From NCBI RefSeq assembly GCF_003347515.1, contig NZ_QEII01000300.1:62001-126000 (forward strand): a stretch of 64,000 nucleotides of DNA, written 5' to 3'. Origin of the DNA: Rhodoferax ferrireducens. Its GTDB lineage: Bacteria > Pseudomonadota > Gammaproteobacteria > Burkholderiales > Burkholderiaceae_C. The notes below the pieces were generated by a model that saw only the letters and a program-made list of their open reading frames with translations, was not told where the DNA came from and searched no databases. Shown piece after piece: positions 17,227-26,628 of the stretch; position 1 is the stretch's first letter, and each line of letters opens with the position of its first letter. The translations under genes and the position numbers were made by a program.

Positions 17227-17466
17227 TTAGCCTTGAAAAATTCGTACGGCCAGTGCCACCGGAATCCAGCCCGCGCAGGTCGCGACAACGTCCCAGATGT
17301 CAACCGTGTTCGTGTCCGGGTGATAGGCATCATAGAGTTCTCTACCTGCACCGGCCAGCAGCACTGCGGCGCCGGCCAAGACAAGCGAGCCGGTAAGAAT
17401 GACAACCAGGGCGGCTATGACCATGCCCACGGTGAGGTGGAGCAATTTGTCGAAGGGAATCATCAT
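17227..17466 (-). CDS. Small membrane protein, two predicted transmembrane helices
   Basis: A 79-residue protein of unknown function. A first hydrophobic stretch (LLHLTVGMVIAALVVILTGS) runs into a second (LVLAGAAVLLAGAG), then a polar segment RELYDAYHPDTNTVDIWDV and a final hydrophobic tail. The conserved-looking KLLH...GRELYD...HPDTNTVDIWDVVAT pattern resembles small hypothetical membrane proteins seen in proteobacterial chromosomes and prophages. An ATG follows a weak GGAACAAC region. It stands alone. I do not recognise a function. Confidence 0.55.
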   Translation of the reverse strand: MMIPFDKLLHLTVGMVIAALVVILTGSLVLAGAAVLLAGAGRELYDAYHPDTNTVDIWDVVATCAGWIPVALAVRIFQG

Positions 17467-17585
17467 GTTGTTCCTGGCACCCCGCGGAATCTAACGAATC
17501 AAAAGTGACAACCGTTCACCATTGAGGTTTCGCAAAACTTTCCCTGTTGTCTTTGGCTATGGTTGTTTTCCACGGAGGCAGCACC

Positions 17586-18026
17586 GTGAACGAGCTTGAC
17601 ATTCTTACCTTTATTCGCGGCTATCGCTGGGCCGTCGAGGCCACAAACTCAGCCACTCTGACGCCTCAGGCTGCAATCATTGGCGTTGCCGTTACGGAGC
17701 AACTTGAACTCGTCTTTGACACTTTGAGCTCAAGCCGGAAGGCCGTCAACTTGCGCTCAAATCCGCGCATAGCGCTGGTCATCGGAGGTTGGAATGAAGC
17801 TGACACCCGGACCCTGCAGTATGAAGGGGTCGCGGACTTTCCAGAGGGCGCGGAACTGGAACAGCTTCAACAGGTTTACTTTTCGGCTTTCCCGGACGGT
17901 CCCACCCGCCTCTCGTGGCCTGGCATCACCTATGTCCGCGTCAAGCCAGCGTGGATACGGTACAGCGACTTCAGGGTCGAACCGCCTGTGATCACAGAGC
18001 GCAGCTTCACCTTCACAGACCTGTGA
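17586..18026 (+). CDS. Pyridoxamine 5'-phosphate oxidase-like FMN-binding protein
   Basis: A 146-residue split-barrel flavoprotein-type protein. The GTG at 17586 is chosen because GGAGG sits 7 nt upstream; an in-frame ATG 13 codons earlier lacks a site. The pattern IGVAVTEQLELVFDTLSSSRKAVNLRSNPRIALVIGG is the PNPOx-like beta-barrel with the family's KxxNLRxNPRxAL core, and the C-terminal RVKPAWIRYSDF is also typical. Members bind FMN, F420 or haem. The gene precedes a VOC-family gene by about 30 nt, so the two may be co-transcribed. Substrate unknown. Confidence 0.75.
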   Translation: MNELDILTFIRGYRWAVEATNSATLTPQAAIIGVAVTEQLELVFDTLSSSRKAVNLRSNPRIALVIGGWNEADTRTLQYEGVADFPEGAELEQLQQVYFSAFPDGPTRLSWPGITYVRVKPAWIRYSDFRVEPPVITERSFTFTDL

Positions 18027-18057
18027 ACTCCATGGCACCGCAAGCCGTTCATGTCAA

Positions 18058-18498
18058 ATGGTGCGCAACATGAGCTCGGCGCCCGGTATCCTTGTCAATA
18101 TTGATGTCGACGACCTGGAAGCGGCACTTGCCTTCTACACCTCGACCTTTGGGCTAAGAATCGGCCGTCGCCTAGGTGCTGATGCCGTTGAGGTACTCGG
18201 TGCCTCTGCGCCCTTGTACTTCCTTGCCAAAGCCGCCGACACTTCAGCCTCACCCAAGACATCCCAAGTCCGAACCTACGCGCGCCACTGGACCCCTGTG
18301 CATCTCGATTTCGTTGTTGATGACATCGAATCCACGGTCAAGAGTGCTATTCGCAGCGGCGCCACGGTTGAGTTGCCCATGGCTGCGCACAACTGGGGAC
18401 GAATCGCGGTGATGGCAGACCCTTTTGGTCATGGTTTTTGCATCATTCAGTTTCTTGGGCGCGGGTACGATGAAATTGCTTCTGAGCAACGCACATGA
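18058..18498 (+). CDS. VOC-superfamily (glyoxalase/bleomycin-resistance-like) protein
   Basis: A 146-residue protein with two beta-alpha-beta-beta-beta units of the vicinal-oxygen-chelate fold: VNIDVDDLEAALAFYTSTFG in the first, and PVHLDFVVDDIESTVKSAIR in the second. The C-terminal DPFGHGFCIIQF is the usual VOC ending. Either the ATG at 18058 or the one four codons later could be the start; neither has a good ribosome binding site. Its stop overlaps the start of the BON-domain gene by 4 nt. Metal-dependent chemistry is likely but the substrate cannot be told. Confidence 0.75.
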   Translation: MVRNMSSAPGILVNIDVDDLEAALAFYTSTFGLRIGRRLGADAVEVLGASAPLYFLAKAADTSASPKTSQVRTYARHWTPVHLDFVVDDIESTVKSAIRSGATVELPMAAHNWGRIAVMADPFGHGFCIIQFLGRGYDEIASEQRT

Positions 18499-18977
18499 GT
18501 GCCTGGAGCACTTGGTTACGGCTGCGATGGTTTGCCATGGCGCCAGTGCTTCTCTGCTTGTGCGGCATGGCTTATGCCGATGAGGAACGTCGCAACTATT
18601 TCGATGATCCCTTCCTGCAAGTGACGGACGCGCTGGCTCAATGTCCCCAACAGGAGGCGCCCAAAATCACACTTTCGGAAATGCGCGCCGAGGCGCATTT
18701 CCGAGCCGAACGGGGGACCAGTTGCTACCAGTCGGGCCGCTGCCGGCTTCCCAACGCTTACCTGTACGACAAGGAAATAATTCCGCGCGTCAAAAAGGCG
18801 ATCCTGAGCGATGGGCGCTTTTCGGACACCAGCCTCTGGGTTGAGGGTCAAAGGCGCTGGGTTTGGCTCAAAGGCTGTGTGCGTGCATCCGAACAGTCCA
18901 TCGCCATGGAGCAGCTTGTGCGCGGCCTCGACGATGTGGAAGCTGTCATCAATCAGCTTGTTGTATTGGACAAGTGA
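18495..18977 (+). CDS. Secreted BON-domain protein
   Basis: A 160-residue protein with an N-terminal signal peptide (RWFAMAPVLLCLCGMAYA, cleavage before DEERR). After a cysteine-containing middle region, the C-terminal about 75 residues form a BON (OsmY/nodulation) domain, with KKAILSDGRFSDTSLWVEGQ and VRGLDDVEAVINQLVV. BON domains bind membranes or other envelope components. It is translationally coupled to the VOC gene by a 4-nt ATGA overlap. Function is envelope-related by inference only. Confidence 0.65.
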   Translation: MSAWSTWLRLRWFAMAPVLLCLCGMAYADEERRNYFDDPFLQVTDALAQCPQQEAPKITLSEMRAEAHFRAERGTSCYQSGRCRLPNAYLYDKEIIPRVKKAILSDGRFSDTSLWVEGQRRWVWLKGCVRASEQSIAMEQLVRGLDDVEAVINQLVVLDK

Positions 18978-19019
18978 ACTTGGGGCGTCGCCTGTTGATC
19001 GTCAGTGCAACTTGATGCG

Positions 19020-19057
19020 CGGGCGGTGCCGCCTCCGACGATGACGATACGTTGCAT
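19020..19057 (-). pseudogene. Remnant: N-terminal end of an FAD/NAD oxidoreductase gene
   Basis: On the minus strand an ATG at 19057, preceded by AAGGAG, opens with MQRIVIVGGGTA, the Rossmann GxGxxG start of NADH-dehydrogenase-type flavoproteins. After about 12 codons the similarity ends and the frame reads into unrelated sequence before the BON-domain gene. It is a gene start, complete with its ribosome binding site, whose body has been deleted. Confidence 0.6.
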
Positions 19058-19120
19058 GAACATTCTCCTTGGCTACAAGGCTAGCGCTGATTTGCACTAA
19101 ACCATTGGATTCACGACGAC

Positions 19121-19294
19121 TCAAGCCGCCAGGGGTTGCACTTCTTTCTCAATTTTCCGAGCCAAAGTCTTCTCTGCCACTTTGACTTCGTAGGCTGTTT
19201 GTAGATTCATCCAGCTTTGCACATCACAACCGAAATAACGTACCAGCCGCATCGCGGTATCTACTGTGACGCCCCGCCGCTCAAGCACGAGTTC
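19121..19294 (-). pseudogene. higA: Remnant: C-terminal part of a HigA-type antitoxin
   Basis: The frame ends with ERRGVTVDTAMRLVRYFG, then WMNLQTAYEVKVAEKTLARK and a short VQPLAA tail. This is the second half of the HigA/VapI addiction-module antidote family (XRE helix-turn-helix), which normally has about 95-110 residues and an N-terminal half with the first HTH helices. Upstream of about 19294 the frame no longer resembles the family, and no higB toxin gene is nearby. It is a truncated antitoxin relic lying beside the oxidoreductase remnant. Confidence 0.7.
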
Positions 19295-19401
19295 ACAATT
19301 TGGAGGCAGCCCAGCACTACCTCTGCTGCGGCCACGCAATCAATATTATTGTTTTTCTGCGAATACACTGCGGGCCATTTACAAAAAACGGGAATCGAAC
19401 A

Positions 19402-21129
19402 ATGAACATGCTTGGCAAACTCGACGAACTTGATGACTTCATGCAGAAAACCCTTGCAGACTGGAATGCGCCGGGGGTCGCAATAGGCGTCGTTCAAGAC
19501 GGCAAGTTGATTTTCGCCAAGGGCTATGGTTTTCGAGACTACTGTGCGAAGTTGCCGTTCACGCCGCACACACTCTTTCCAATTGCATCCAACACCAAAC
19601 TTTTCACGGCCATCGCGGCCGGACTGCTGGTGGAGAAGGGGATGCTCAACTGGGATCGACCCATCCGCGAGACTGTGCCGTCCATACGCTTTTTCAGTGA
19701 TTCCTTGAATAATACGGTGACCTTGCGCGACATGTTGGCGCACCGCACGGGCATCAACCGCCACGACTCGATGTGGTTTCGCTCGGACTTTTCCCGCAAA
19801 GAACTGTTTGACCGGTTGCGATACATGGAACCCAGTGATCCCTTGCGCCAGAGCTTTGTCTACAACAACGTGATGTATGCGGCAGTGGGCCACGCCATAG
19901 AACTGCTGACCGGCCAATCCTGGGAGACCTTCGTACAGCAGCGACTGCTCGACCCCATTGGCATGCGCGACACCGTTTTTTCCATGCCGGAGATGTATCG
20001 GAAGGACGAATTTTCCGTCCCCTACACAGAACGGCGCGACTCCACTGAGCTTTTCAAGCTCCCCCAGTACGAGCACATGATCGGTGCCGGACCCGCTGGC
20101 GGCCTGAACTCGAATTTGCACGACATGTCGCGCTGGCTCGGCACCTTGATGGGTGAAGGCAATCTGGAAGGAAGCCAGATCATTCCAGCAACCGTGCTCA
20201 AGGCAACGCTTGAGCCGTCCATGGCAATACCCAATCACATGCTGAATGGAAGGGGTTTTAAGGAACTGCTCAACAGTACCTACGGCATGGGACGACACAC
20301 AGCGGTCTATCGCGGCCATTTGATGACATTTCATGGTGGTTCGCTCGGAGGCTGTTACTCGCAGGTCTCGTATTTACCGAAAGAAAAACTCGGTGTGGTG
20401 ACTTTCGTCATCGGCCATCATTGCGCCGTTCTGGCGGATCTGCTGACCTACAACCTTTATGAGCGTCTGCTCGATCTGGGTCAGACCCCCTGGAACGAGC
20501 GCTTTCTTCCAATCATTCAAAAGAATAAACAAACAACCGCCACCGCAAGAGCCAAGGCCGCAAATGACCATGTGTCCGGAACACTGCCGTCCCATCCACT
20601 GAGCGACTATTGCGGCACTTTTGAGCATCCGGCCTATCCACAACTGAAGATCGCGATGCGGGGAAACGAGCTGTCGCTTGCATTCCGGGACTCGGTGCTT
20701 TCCCTGGTGCATGTTCACTACGACCGTTTCGACACGGCCGATGACGAGGTGTATGGCAAGTGGTCGGTGAATTTCAGTATTGACCCACAAGGCCAGATCA
20801 GCGGCCTCACCATGACGCTGGACGAAGCCGAGGCCGTATTCAAGAGGTGCGCAGAACCGGTCAAGGCCAGTGTCGCGGCATCATTGGTAGGCACCTACGA
20901 AACCGCGAGCGGCTTCAAGTGCCAAGTCATTCAAAAAAATGACCACCAGTTGTATTTTGTTGAACCGGGTCAGATTGACCGCCCCCTCCATTCTTACCGC
21001 GCCCTCGAATTTCGTTCGCCCAGTGCGGCGAACATCATTTTCGGTTTCATCATGAAAGAAGGCACGGTTTCCGGGATGACCTACAAGACGCCGAGTGGTG
21101 AATACTCTTTGTCCAAAATCCAGGGATGA
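19402..21129 (+). CDS. Serine hydrolase of the beta-lactamase/class C family
   Basis: A 575-residue protein. The catalytic domain (about 1-360) has the SxxK motif in PIASNTKLFTA, the tyrosine motif in FVYNNVMYAAVGH, and HGGSLGG at the third (KTG-like) position. The C-terminal about 190 residues (after a linker of RAKAANDHVSG type) form a DUF3471-like beta domain found in family S12 peptidases and esterases. The start at 19402 gives the expected N-terminus just before DDFMQKTLADWNAPGVAIGV. No signal peptide is evident, so it may be cytoplasmic. Possible activities are esterase or D-aminopeptidase. It stands alone, followed by a strong terminator shared with purL. Confidence 0.85.
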   Translation: MNMLGKLDELDDFMQKTLADWNAPGVAIGVVQDGKLIFAKGYGFRDYCAKLPFTPHTLFPIASNTKLFTAIAAGLLVEKGMLNWDRPIRETVPSIRFFSDSLNNTVTLRDMLAHRTGINRHDSMWFRSDFSRKELFDRLRYMEPSDPLRQSFVYNNVMYAAVGHAIELLTGQSWETFVQQRLLDPIGMRDTVFSMPEMYRKDEFSVPYTERRDSTELFKLPQYEHMIGAGPAGGLNSNLHDMSRWLGTLMGEGNLEGSQIIPATVLKATLEPSMAIPNHMLNGRGFKELLNSTYGMGRHTAVYRGHLMTFHGGSLGGCYSQVSYLPKEKLGVVTFVIGHHCAVLADLLTYNLYERLLDLGQTPWNERFLPIIQKNKQTTATARAKAANDHVSGTLPSHPLSDYCGTFEHPAYPQLKIAMRGNELSLAFRDSVLSLVHVHYDRFDTADDEVYGKWSVNFSIDPQGQISGLTMTLDEAEAVFKRCAEPVKASVAASLVGTYETASGFKCQVIQKNDHQLYFVEPGQIDRPLHSYRALEFRSPSAANIIFGFIMKEGTVSGMTYKTPSGEYSLSKIQG

Positions 21130-21149
21130 AAGTCGCCCTTCATCCCTGG
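21120..21149. terminator. Bidirectional terminator between the serine hydrolase gene and purL
   Basis: A perfect eleven-base-pair stem, CCAGGGATGAA with TTCATCCCTGG, has an 8-nt loop. The TGA stop of the plus-strand hydrolase lies in the left arm. It sits between two convergent genes; on the minus strand an ATTTTG run follows the stem. Confidence 0.7.
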
Positions 21150-21168
21150 TGGGACATTGACCGGCGAA

Positions 21169-24100
21169 TTACCCCACCCACTTCCGCGCATTCACCCACA
21201 ACTGCATCCAGGCGCTGAAAGCCGCCGGGTCGCCGTTGGTCCAGCTCATCTGGATGTTGCGGAACACGCGCTCGGGGTGCGGCATCATGGCGGTGAAGCG
21301 GCCGTCCGCCGTGGTCACGGCCGTCAAGCCGCCGGGGCTACCGTTCGGATTGAACGGGTAGGCCTCGGTCGCAGTGCCATAGTTGTCGGTGAAGCGCATC
21401 GCGGCGATGGCTTTGTCGGCGTTGCCGCGGTACTTGAAGTTGGCGTAGCCCTCGCCGTGTGCCACAGCAATCGGCAGGCGGTGTCCGGCCATGTCGGCGA
21501 AGAAAAGCGACGGCGAGTCCAGCACTTCGACCATGCTCAGGCGGGCCTCGAAGCGTTCGCTCTGGTTGGTGGTGAAGCGCGGCCAATCCTGTGCGCCGGG
21601 GATGATGTCAGCCAGTTCGGCAAACATCTGGCAGCCGTTGCACACGCCCAGGCCAAAGGTGTCGTCGCGGCCGAAGAAGGCCTTGAACTGCTCCGCCAGC
21701 ACGGGGTTGAAGGTGATGGAGCGCGCCCAGCCGATGCCGGCGCCCAAGGTGTCGCCGTAGCTGAAGCCACCGCAAGCGACCACGCCCTTGAAGTCGGCCA
21801 GGTTGGCGCGGCCACTTTGCAGGTCGGTCATGTGCACGTCATAGGCTTCAAAACCGGCCTCGGTGAAGGTGTAAGCCATCTCGACGTGCGAGTTGACGCC
21901 CTGCTCGCGCAGCACCGCCACTTTAGGGCGGGACAGCAGCAGCGCGGGGCTTGCCTGAGTTACTACTGATTTAGTAGCTGCTTGCGCAGGATCTACGGGG
22001 GCTAGAGGCTGATTTGATCCAAAACTTAGGTGCAATCCCGGGTCCAGCGGATCACCGGCTGCGGCGTGCTCGGCGTCGGCGCAGGCCGGGTTGTCGCGCT
22101 GTTGGCAAATCTTCCAGCTGGTGGCGTCCCAAACCTGGTGCAGATCCTGCAGTTTGGCGCTGAACACGGCTTTGGCGTCGCGCCAGACCTGCACCTCGCC
22201 CACACCCACCTGGATGCTTGAGGCGGCCGGGCGGGTTTTGCCGATGACGTGGCTGTATTTGCTCAAGCCATGCTCGCGCAAGGTTTGCATGACTTCCGTA
22301 CGCTGCGCCGTGCGCACCTGCAGCACCACGCCCAGCTCCTCGGTGAACAGGGCTTTGAGCGTGAGCTCGTCGCGGCGGGCGCTGACCTGGCCGGCCCAGT
22401 TTTTGCTGTCGCCTACGTCGGCGCGGCTGTCGGTGATGCCGTCGCCTTCGGTCACCAGCAGGTCGACGTTGAGCGACACGCCGACATGGCCGGCAAACGC
22501 CATCTCCACCACCGAGGCGAACAGGCCACCATCGCTGCGGTCGTGGTAGGCCAGGATCTGACCCTGCGCGCGCAAGGCGTTCACGGCATTGACCAGGTTC
22601 ACCAGGTCTTGCGGGTGGTCGAGATCCGGCACCTCGTCGCCGAGTTGACCCAACGTCTGCGCCAGCATGCTGCCGCCCATGCGGTTCTGGCCGCGGCCCA
22701 GGTCAACCAGCACCAGCGTGGTGTCGTCCGTCGCGTTCAGTTGCGGCGTCAGCGTGCCGCGCACGTCAGCCAGGGTGGCGAAGGCGGTGACGATCAGGGA
22801 CACGGGCGAGGTCACTTTTTTGGCGCCCTCTTCATCCTTCCACTGCGTGCGCATGGAAAGCGAATCCTTGCCCACAGGGATGGAAATACCCAAGGCCGGG
22901 CACAGCTCCAGCCCGACGGCCTTCACGGTGGCGTAGAGCGCGGCGTCTTCGCCCGGTTCGCCGCAAGCGGCCATCCAGTTGGCTGAGAGCTTGACCCTTG
23001 AAAGCTCGATGGGTGCTGCCAGCAAATTGGTGATGGCTTCACCCACCGCCATGCGGCCGGACGCGGGCGCGTTCACGGTGGCCAGCGGCGTGCGCTCGCC
23101 CATGCTCATGGCTTCGCCAGCAAAACCTTTGTAGTCGGCCAGGGTCACGGCGCAATCGGCCACGGGCACTTGCCACGGGCCGACCATCTGGTCGCGGTGA
23201 CTGAAGCCGCCCACGGTGCGGTCGCCAATGGTGATGAGAAAGCGCTTGGAGGCCACGGTCGGGCTGGCCAGCACGTCGATGCAGGCTTTTTGCAGATCCA
23301 CGCCGGTCAGGTTGACGGGCGCAAACGTGCGCTCCACGGTTGTCACATCGCGGTGCATTTTGGGCGGTTTGCCCAGCAGCACGTTCATCGGCATGTCCAC
23401 GGGGGATTGGTGATCCCCATCGACCAGTGCCAGTTGACGCGCTTCAGTCGCCACGCCGACCACGGCAAATGGACAGCGCTCGCGTTCGCACAGGGCTTTG
23501 AACTGGTCCAGCGACTCAGGCGCGATGGCCAGCACGTAGCGTTCCTGGCTTTCGTTGCACCAGATCTCTTTCGGTGCCATGCCGGACTCTTCCAGCGGCA
23601 CGGCGCGCAGATCGAAGCGGGCGCCGCGCCCGGCGTCGTTGGTCAGCTCGGGGAAGGCATTGCTCAAGCCGCCTGCGCCCACGTCATGGATCGCCAGAAT
23701 GGGGTTGCCCGCGCCTTGAATCCAGCATTGGTTGATGACTTCCTGCGCCCGGCGCTCAATCTCGGGGTTGCCGCGCTGCACCGAATCAAAGTCGAGTTCC
23801 GCCGCGTTGGACCCGGTCGCCATGGAACTGGCGGCGCTGCCGCCCATGCCGATGCGCATGCCGGGGCCGCCGAGCTGGATCAGCAAGCTGCCGGCGGGGA
23901 ACTCAATCTTGTGCGTCTGCGTGGCGTCGATCACACCCAGGCCGCCAGCGATCATGATGGGCTTGTGGTAGCCGCGCTGCTCTTCTTTGTCGGATGTTGC
24001 ACCGGCGGCGTCGGCCACCGAGTAGCTCAGGCTCTGCTCGTATTCGCGAAAGTAACCCAGCAGATTGGGACGGCCAAACTCGTTGTTGAACGCCGCGCCA

Positions 24101-25248
24101 CCCAAGGGGCCCTCCAGCATGATCTGCAAGGGGCTGGCAATGTGCCCAGGCTTGCCGTAGCCGGTCGCAGCTTCGTCGAAACGCAGGGTGGACACGGTGA
24201 AACCGGTCAAACCGGCCTTGGGCTTGGAGCCGCGCCCGGTCGCGCCTTCGTCGCGAATCTCGCCGCCCGCGCCGGTGGAGGCGCCGGGGAAAGGTGATAT
24301 CGCCGTCGGGTGGTTATGCGTTTCCACCTTCATCAGAATGTGATTGATCGCACTCTGTTTTTCATAGCCGCCTGCGCTTATTCCACGAGGGCTAGAGGCT
24401 GATTTTGCTATAAATCTCTCAACTTCCACGCCTTCCATGACAGAAGCGTTGTCCGAGTAGGCCACCAGCATGTGCTGCGGGTTGGTCTGGTGGGTGTGGC
24501 GGATCATGCCGAACATGCTCTGGTCTTGCGCCACGCCGTCAATGGTGAACTGGGCGTTGAAGATCTTGTGGCGGCAGTGCTCGCTGTTGGCCTGCGCAAA
24601 CATCATCAGCTCGACATCGGTCGGGTTGCGCTTGAGTTGCGTGAAGGCCTGCACTAGGTAGTCGATCTCGTCAGCCGCCAGTGCCAGACCGAACTGGGTG
24701 TTGGCAGTTTCCAGCGCCGCCTTGCCGCCGCCAAGCACGTCCACATGGGCCATGGGCGCCGGGTGCAGCTCGGTGAAGAGGCCGAGCGCAGCAACTCGGT
24801 CAAACATCACGCTCTCGGTCATGCGGTCGTGCAGCAAGTCGCCAATTTGCGCCAGTTGCGCATCGGACAAGGTGGGTTTGCTCAGTAAACCACTCTTGAG
24901 CGTGACGCGGTATTCCAGCACCCGCTCCACGCGTCTGACGGCCAAGCCGCAGTTGTGGGCAATGTCAGTGGCTTTGGAAGCCCAGGGCGACACCGTGCCA
25001 AAACGCGGCGTCACCACAATCAGCGCGCCGTCCTGCGGACCGGTGTAGGGATCGCCATAGGTTAGCAAGGCTGCCAACTGCTCCTTGAGCGCTGGCGCGG
25101 GCTCAACATCGGACGTGACGAGGTGCACAAAGCGCGCGGCCACACCGTTGATCTTGTCGTGAATGGCTTGCAGGCTAGGAAGAAGCTGCTGGATACGAAA
25201 GCTGCTGAGAGCGCTGCCGCCCTCGATTTGGGTGATATGCAGAGTCAC
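21169..25248 (-). CDS. purL: Phosphoribosylformylglycinamidine synthase
   Basis: A large, single-chain FGAM synthase of about 1359 residues (E. coli PurL has about 1295). It converts FGAR to FGAM with glutamine and ATP in purine synthesis. Recognisable parts are the N-terminal domain ([18 protein letters not shown]), [40 protein letters not shown], and the C-terminal class I glutaminase domain with the nucleophile cysteine in [12 protein letters not shown] and PHPERVFR. The GTG at 25248 is preferred because homologues begin at TLHITQ; a TTG 15 codons earlier is open. Two segments, encoded by 24353-24414 and 21960-22017, are copies of the interspersed repeat read in frame; one lies in the linker before the glutaminase domain. 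Confidence 0.97.
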   Translation of the reverse strand: MTLHITQIEGGSALSSFRIQQLLPSLQAIHDKINGVAARFVHLVTSDVEPAPALKEQLAALLTYGDPYTGPQDGALIVVTPRFGTVSPWASKATDIAHNCGLAVRRVERVLEYRVTLKSGLLSKPTLSDAQLAQIGDLLHDRMTESVMFDRVAALGLFTELHPAPMAHVDVLGGGKAALETANTQFGLALAADEIDYLVQAFTQLKRNPTDVELMMFAQANSEHCRHKIFNAQFTIDGVAQDQSMFGMIRHTHQTNPQHMLVAYSDNASVMEGVEVERFIAKSASSPRGISAGGYEKQSAINHILMKVETHNHPTAISPFPGASTGAGGEIRDEGATGRGSKPKAGLTGFTVSTLRFDEAATGYGKPGHIASPLQIMLEGPLGGAAFNNEFGRPNLLGYFREYEQSLSYSVADAAGATSDKEEQRGYHKPIMIAGGLGVIDATQTHKIEFPAGSLLIQLGGPGMRIGMGGSAASSMATGSNAAELDFDSVQRGNPEIERRAQEVINQCWIQGAGNPILAIHDVGAGGLSNAFPELTNDAGRGARFDLRAVPLEESGMAPKEIWCNESQERYVLAIAPESLDQFKALCERERCPFAVVGVATEARQLALVDGDHQSPVDMPMNVLLGKPPKMHRDVTTVERTFAPVNLTGVDLQKACIDVLASPTVASKRFLITIGDRTVGGFSHRDQMVGPWQVPVADCAVTLADYKGFAGEAMSMGERTPLATVNAPASGRMAVGEAITNLLAAPIELSRVKLSANWMAACGEPGEDAALYATVKAVGLELCPALGISIPVGKDSLSMRTQWKDEEGAKKVTSPVSLIVTAFATLADVRGTLTPQLNATDDTTLVLVDLGRGQNRMGGSMLAQTLGQLGDEVPDLDHPQDLVNLVNAVNALRAQGQILAYHDRSDGGLFASVVEMAFAGHVGVSLNVDLLVTEGDGITDSRADVGDSKNWAGQVSARRDELTLKALFTEELGVVLQVRTAQRTEVMQTLREHGLSKYSHVIGKTRPAASSIQVGVGEVQVWRDAKAVFSAKLQDLHQVWDATSWKICQQRDNPACADAEHAAAGDPLDPGLHLSFGSNQPLAPVDPAQAATKSVVTQASPALLLSRPKVAVLREQGVNSHVEMAYTFTEAGFEAYDVHMTDLQSGRANLADFKGVVACGGFSYGDTLGAGIGWARSITFNPVLAEQFKAFFGRDDTFGLGVCNGCQMFAELADIIPGAQDWPRFTTNQSERFEARLSMVEVLDSPSLFFADMAGHRLPIAVAHGEGYANFKYRGNADKAIAAMRFTDNYGTATEAYPFNPNGSPGGLTAVTTADGRFTAMMPHPERVFRNIQMSWTNGDPAAFSAWMQLWVNARKWVG
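21959..22017 (+). repeat. Interspersed repeat copy A, inside purL
   Basis: The copy has the family core TAGTAGCTGCTTGCGCAGGA and ends GGGGGCTAGAGGCTGATTT. It lies antisense within purL and is read in frame, encoding the segment [15 protein letters not shown] in the linker before the glutaminase domain. A small hairpin TACTA/TAGTA opens the unit. The other copies are near 24360, 57070 and 63790, and a partial one is near 47670. Confidence 0.75.
24353..24414 (+). repeat. Interspersed repeat copy B, inside purL
   Basis: The core reads TCATAGCCGCCTGCGCTTAT and ends GAGGGCTAGAGGCTGATTTT. On the purL strand it encodes [18 protein letters not shown], between VERFI and the [17 protein letters not shown] segment that resumes normal homology. 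It is read one nucleotide out of register relative to copy A, so the same element is tolerated in two different frames. Confidence 0.75.
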
Positions 25249-25460
25249 GGTTATGGCCTGGATTGGGGGCTGACGGGGTTGAAATTGGCTCAAGGGGCAG
25301 GCGCTGACTGGGCCGGCCCGAGGAAGCGTTTGATTTTAACTGGCCCTTGACCCAAGCCAACGCACAAGACGGGTAAACCAGACAATGGGTGTGCAAAGTG
25401 ATTCAATTCCGCAGGATAAACTGCAGAATGGCAACGATTACCCTTAGGAAAATCTAAGCA

Positions 25461-26378
25461 ATGTCAAACGATATTACCGACCTGCGCTTCTTCGTGGCGG
25501 TCACGGAAAGTGGCTCCCTGGCCGAGGCCGCTCGACGCATGGACGTCACGGCGTCGGCCGTGTCGCAGCGTCTGCGACAACTTGAGACACGCCTGGGCCT
25601 GCAACTGGTCCACCGCACCACCCGGCGCTTCAGCCTCACCGACGAGGGTGAGCTGTTTTATGCGGGTGCGGTCGATCTTCTGACCAATCTTGATACGCTC
25701 ACCGACACCCTGCGCGCACGCTCGGGGGAAGTGGCCGGCACGCTGAATGTCTGCGGCCCTCTCGGATTTGGCCGGCATCACCTGGCAGCGGCTATTGCCG
25801 ATTTCCACACCCTGCATCCCAGGTTGATGGTTTCCCTGTCGCTGAGCGACGTGGTGCCGGTGGCCGATGCCAATCGGTTCGATGTGATCGTGCACATCGG
25901 CAACCTCTCGGACTCCAGCATGGTCGCCTATCCCATCGCGCCGAATGCCCGCTTCGTCTGCGCCGCGCCCGATTACCTGGCCCGTCACCCGGCGCCGCGG
26001 GAGCCGCAGGAGTTGGCCGCGCACCATTGCATCGTGTTGCGCGAAAACCAGGAAGACGTGACCCTGTGGCGCTTCCGCAAGAACCGCAACGAGCTCTCGG
26101 TCCGGGTGCCGGCGATCTTGAGCAGCAACGATGGCGACGTCGTGCGCCAATGGGCGCTCATGGGCAAGGGCGTGATCATGCGTTCCGAATGGGATGTGGC
26201 CGAAAGCCTGGCCACCGGCCGCCTGGTGCGCGTGCTGGAAGACTGGCGCCTGCCCGATGCCGACATCGTGGCGCTGGTGGACCGGCGCCAGGGCATGTCA
26301 GCGCGCGTGAAGCTGTTTTTGGCCTTCCTGCAAGCGCGCTTCAAGCCTTTGCCGCCGTGGCGGCAGCCATCCGCCTGA
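25461..26378 (+). CDS. LysR-family transcriptional regulator
   Basis: A 305-residue LysR-type regulator. The winged-helix domain is at residues 5-65 (ESGSLAEAARRMDVTASAVS, then QRLRQLETRLGLQLVHRTTR). The substrate-binding domain follows and resembles the DsdC/LysR group that has RxxDVIVHIGNL. A GGAAAATC site precedes the ATG. It lies upstream of, and co-oriented with, the peptide-type ABC operon starting at 26629, separated by a 250-nt region with an inverted repeat, so it is the likely regulator of that operon. The effector is unknown. Confidence 0.88.
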   Translation: MSNDITDLRFFVAVTESGSLAEAARRMDVTASAVSQRLRQLETRLGLQLVHRTTRRFSLTDEGELFYAGAVDLLTNLDTLTDTLRARSGEVAGTLNVCGPLGFGRHHLAAAIADFHTLHPRLMVSLSLSDVVPVADANRFDVIVHIGNLSDSSMVAYPIAPNARFVCAAPDYLARHPAPREPQELAAHHCIVLRENQEDVTLWRFRKNRNELSVRVPAILSSNDGDVVRQWALMGKGVIMRSEWDVAESLATGRLVRVLEDWRLPDADIVALVDRRQGMSARVKLFLAFLQARFKPLPPWRQPSA

Positions 26379-26628
26379 TTGGTTCCTGGACCGATCCGTG
26401 CCCGCGCCACGCGCTGGCAGGGGCGCCTTCGCCAGCCGAATTCAGTGCACAGGATTCGTAAGAAAAAATGAACTATAGATGTAGCGCCACGTAGTTTATC
26501 TTTCGGAACGGCAGGCCTACATTCGGGTTTCGAACCCTTGTTGCAGCCGTTCGCGCCGTGCCAACGCGTTTACTGCTGCTCCCTCTGCTTCTTGCCGCAC
26601 AGGCGGCTATTTCAACAAAGGAATCCAG
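26379..26628. promoter_or_regulatory. Promoter/leader of the 26.6-36.2 kb operon
   Basis: This non-coding stretch contains an AT-rich patch (26461-26510) with the TATAGAT-like element and partial dyad ACTA...TAGT, and further on a small perfect inverted repeat GGGTT-TCG-AACCC at 26526-26538. The first gene of the operon has its AAAGGA ribosome binding site at the end of this region. The dyads are candidate LysR operators; no promoter was verified. Confidence 0.4.

Noticed and set aside
17170-17228. A T-arm-like hairpin, CGGGA-TTCGAGT-TCCCG, inside a larger AAATCAG/CTGATTT dyad, as if part of a tRNA or attachment site
   Set aside because: No acceptor stem, anticodon arm or CCA end can be matched; on the minus strand the outer dyad followed by TTTTT is equally well explained as a terminator for the small membrane protein gene.
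19402-21129. A true antibiotic-resistance beta-lactamase
   Set aside because: The protein has SxxK and HGG-type motifs but no signal peptide, and its C-terminal DUF3471-like domain is typical of S12 peptidases or esterases; resistance cannot be inferred.
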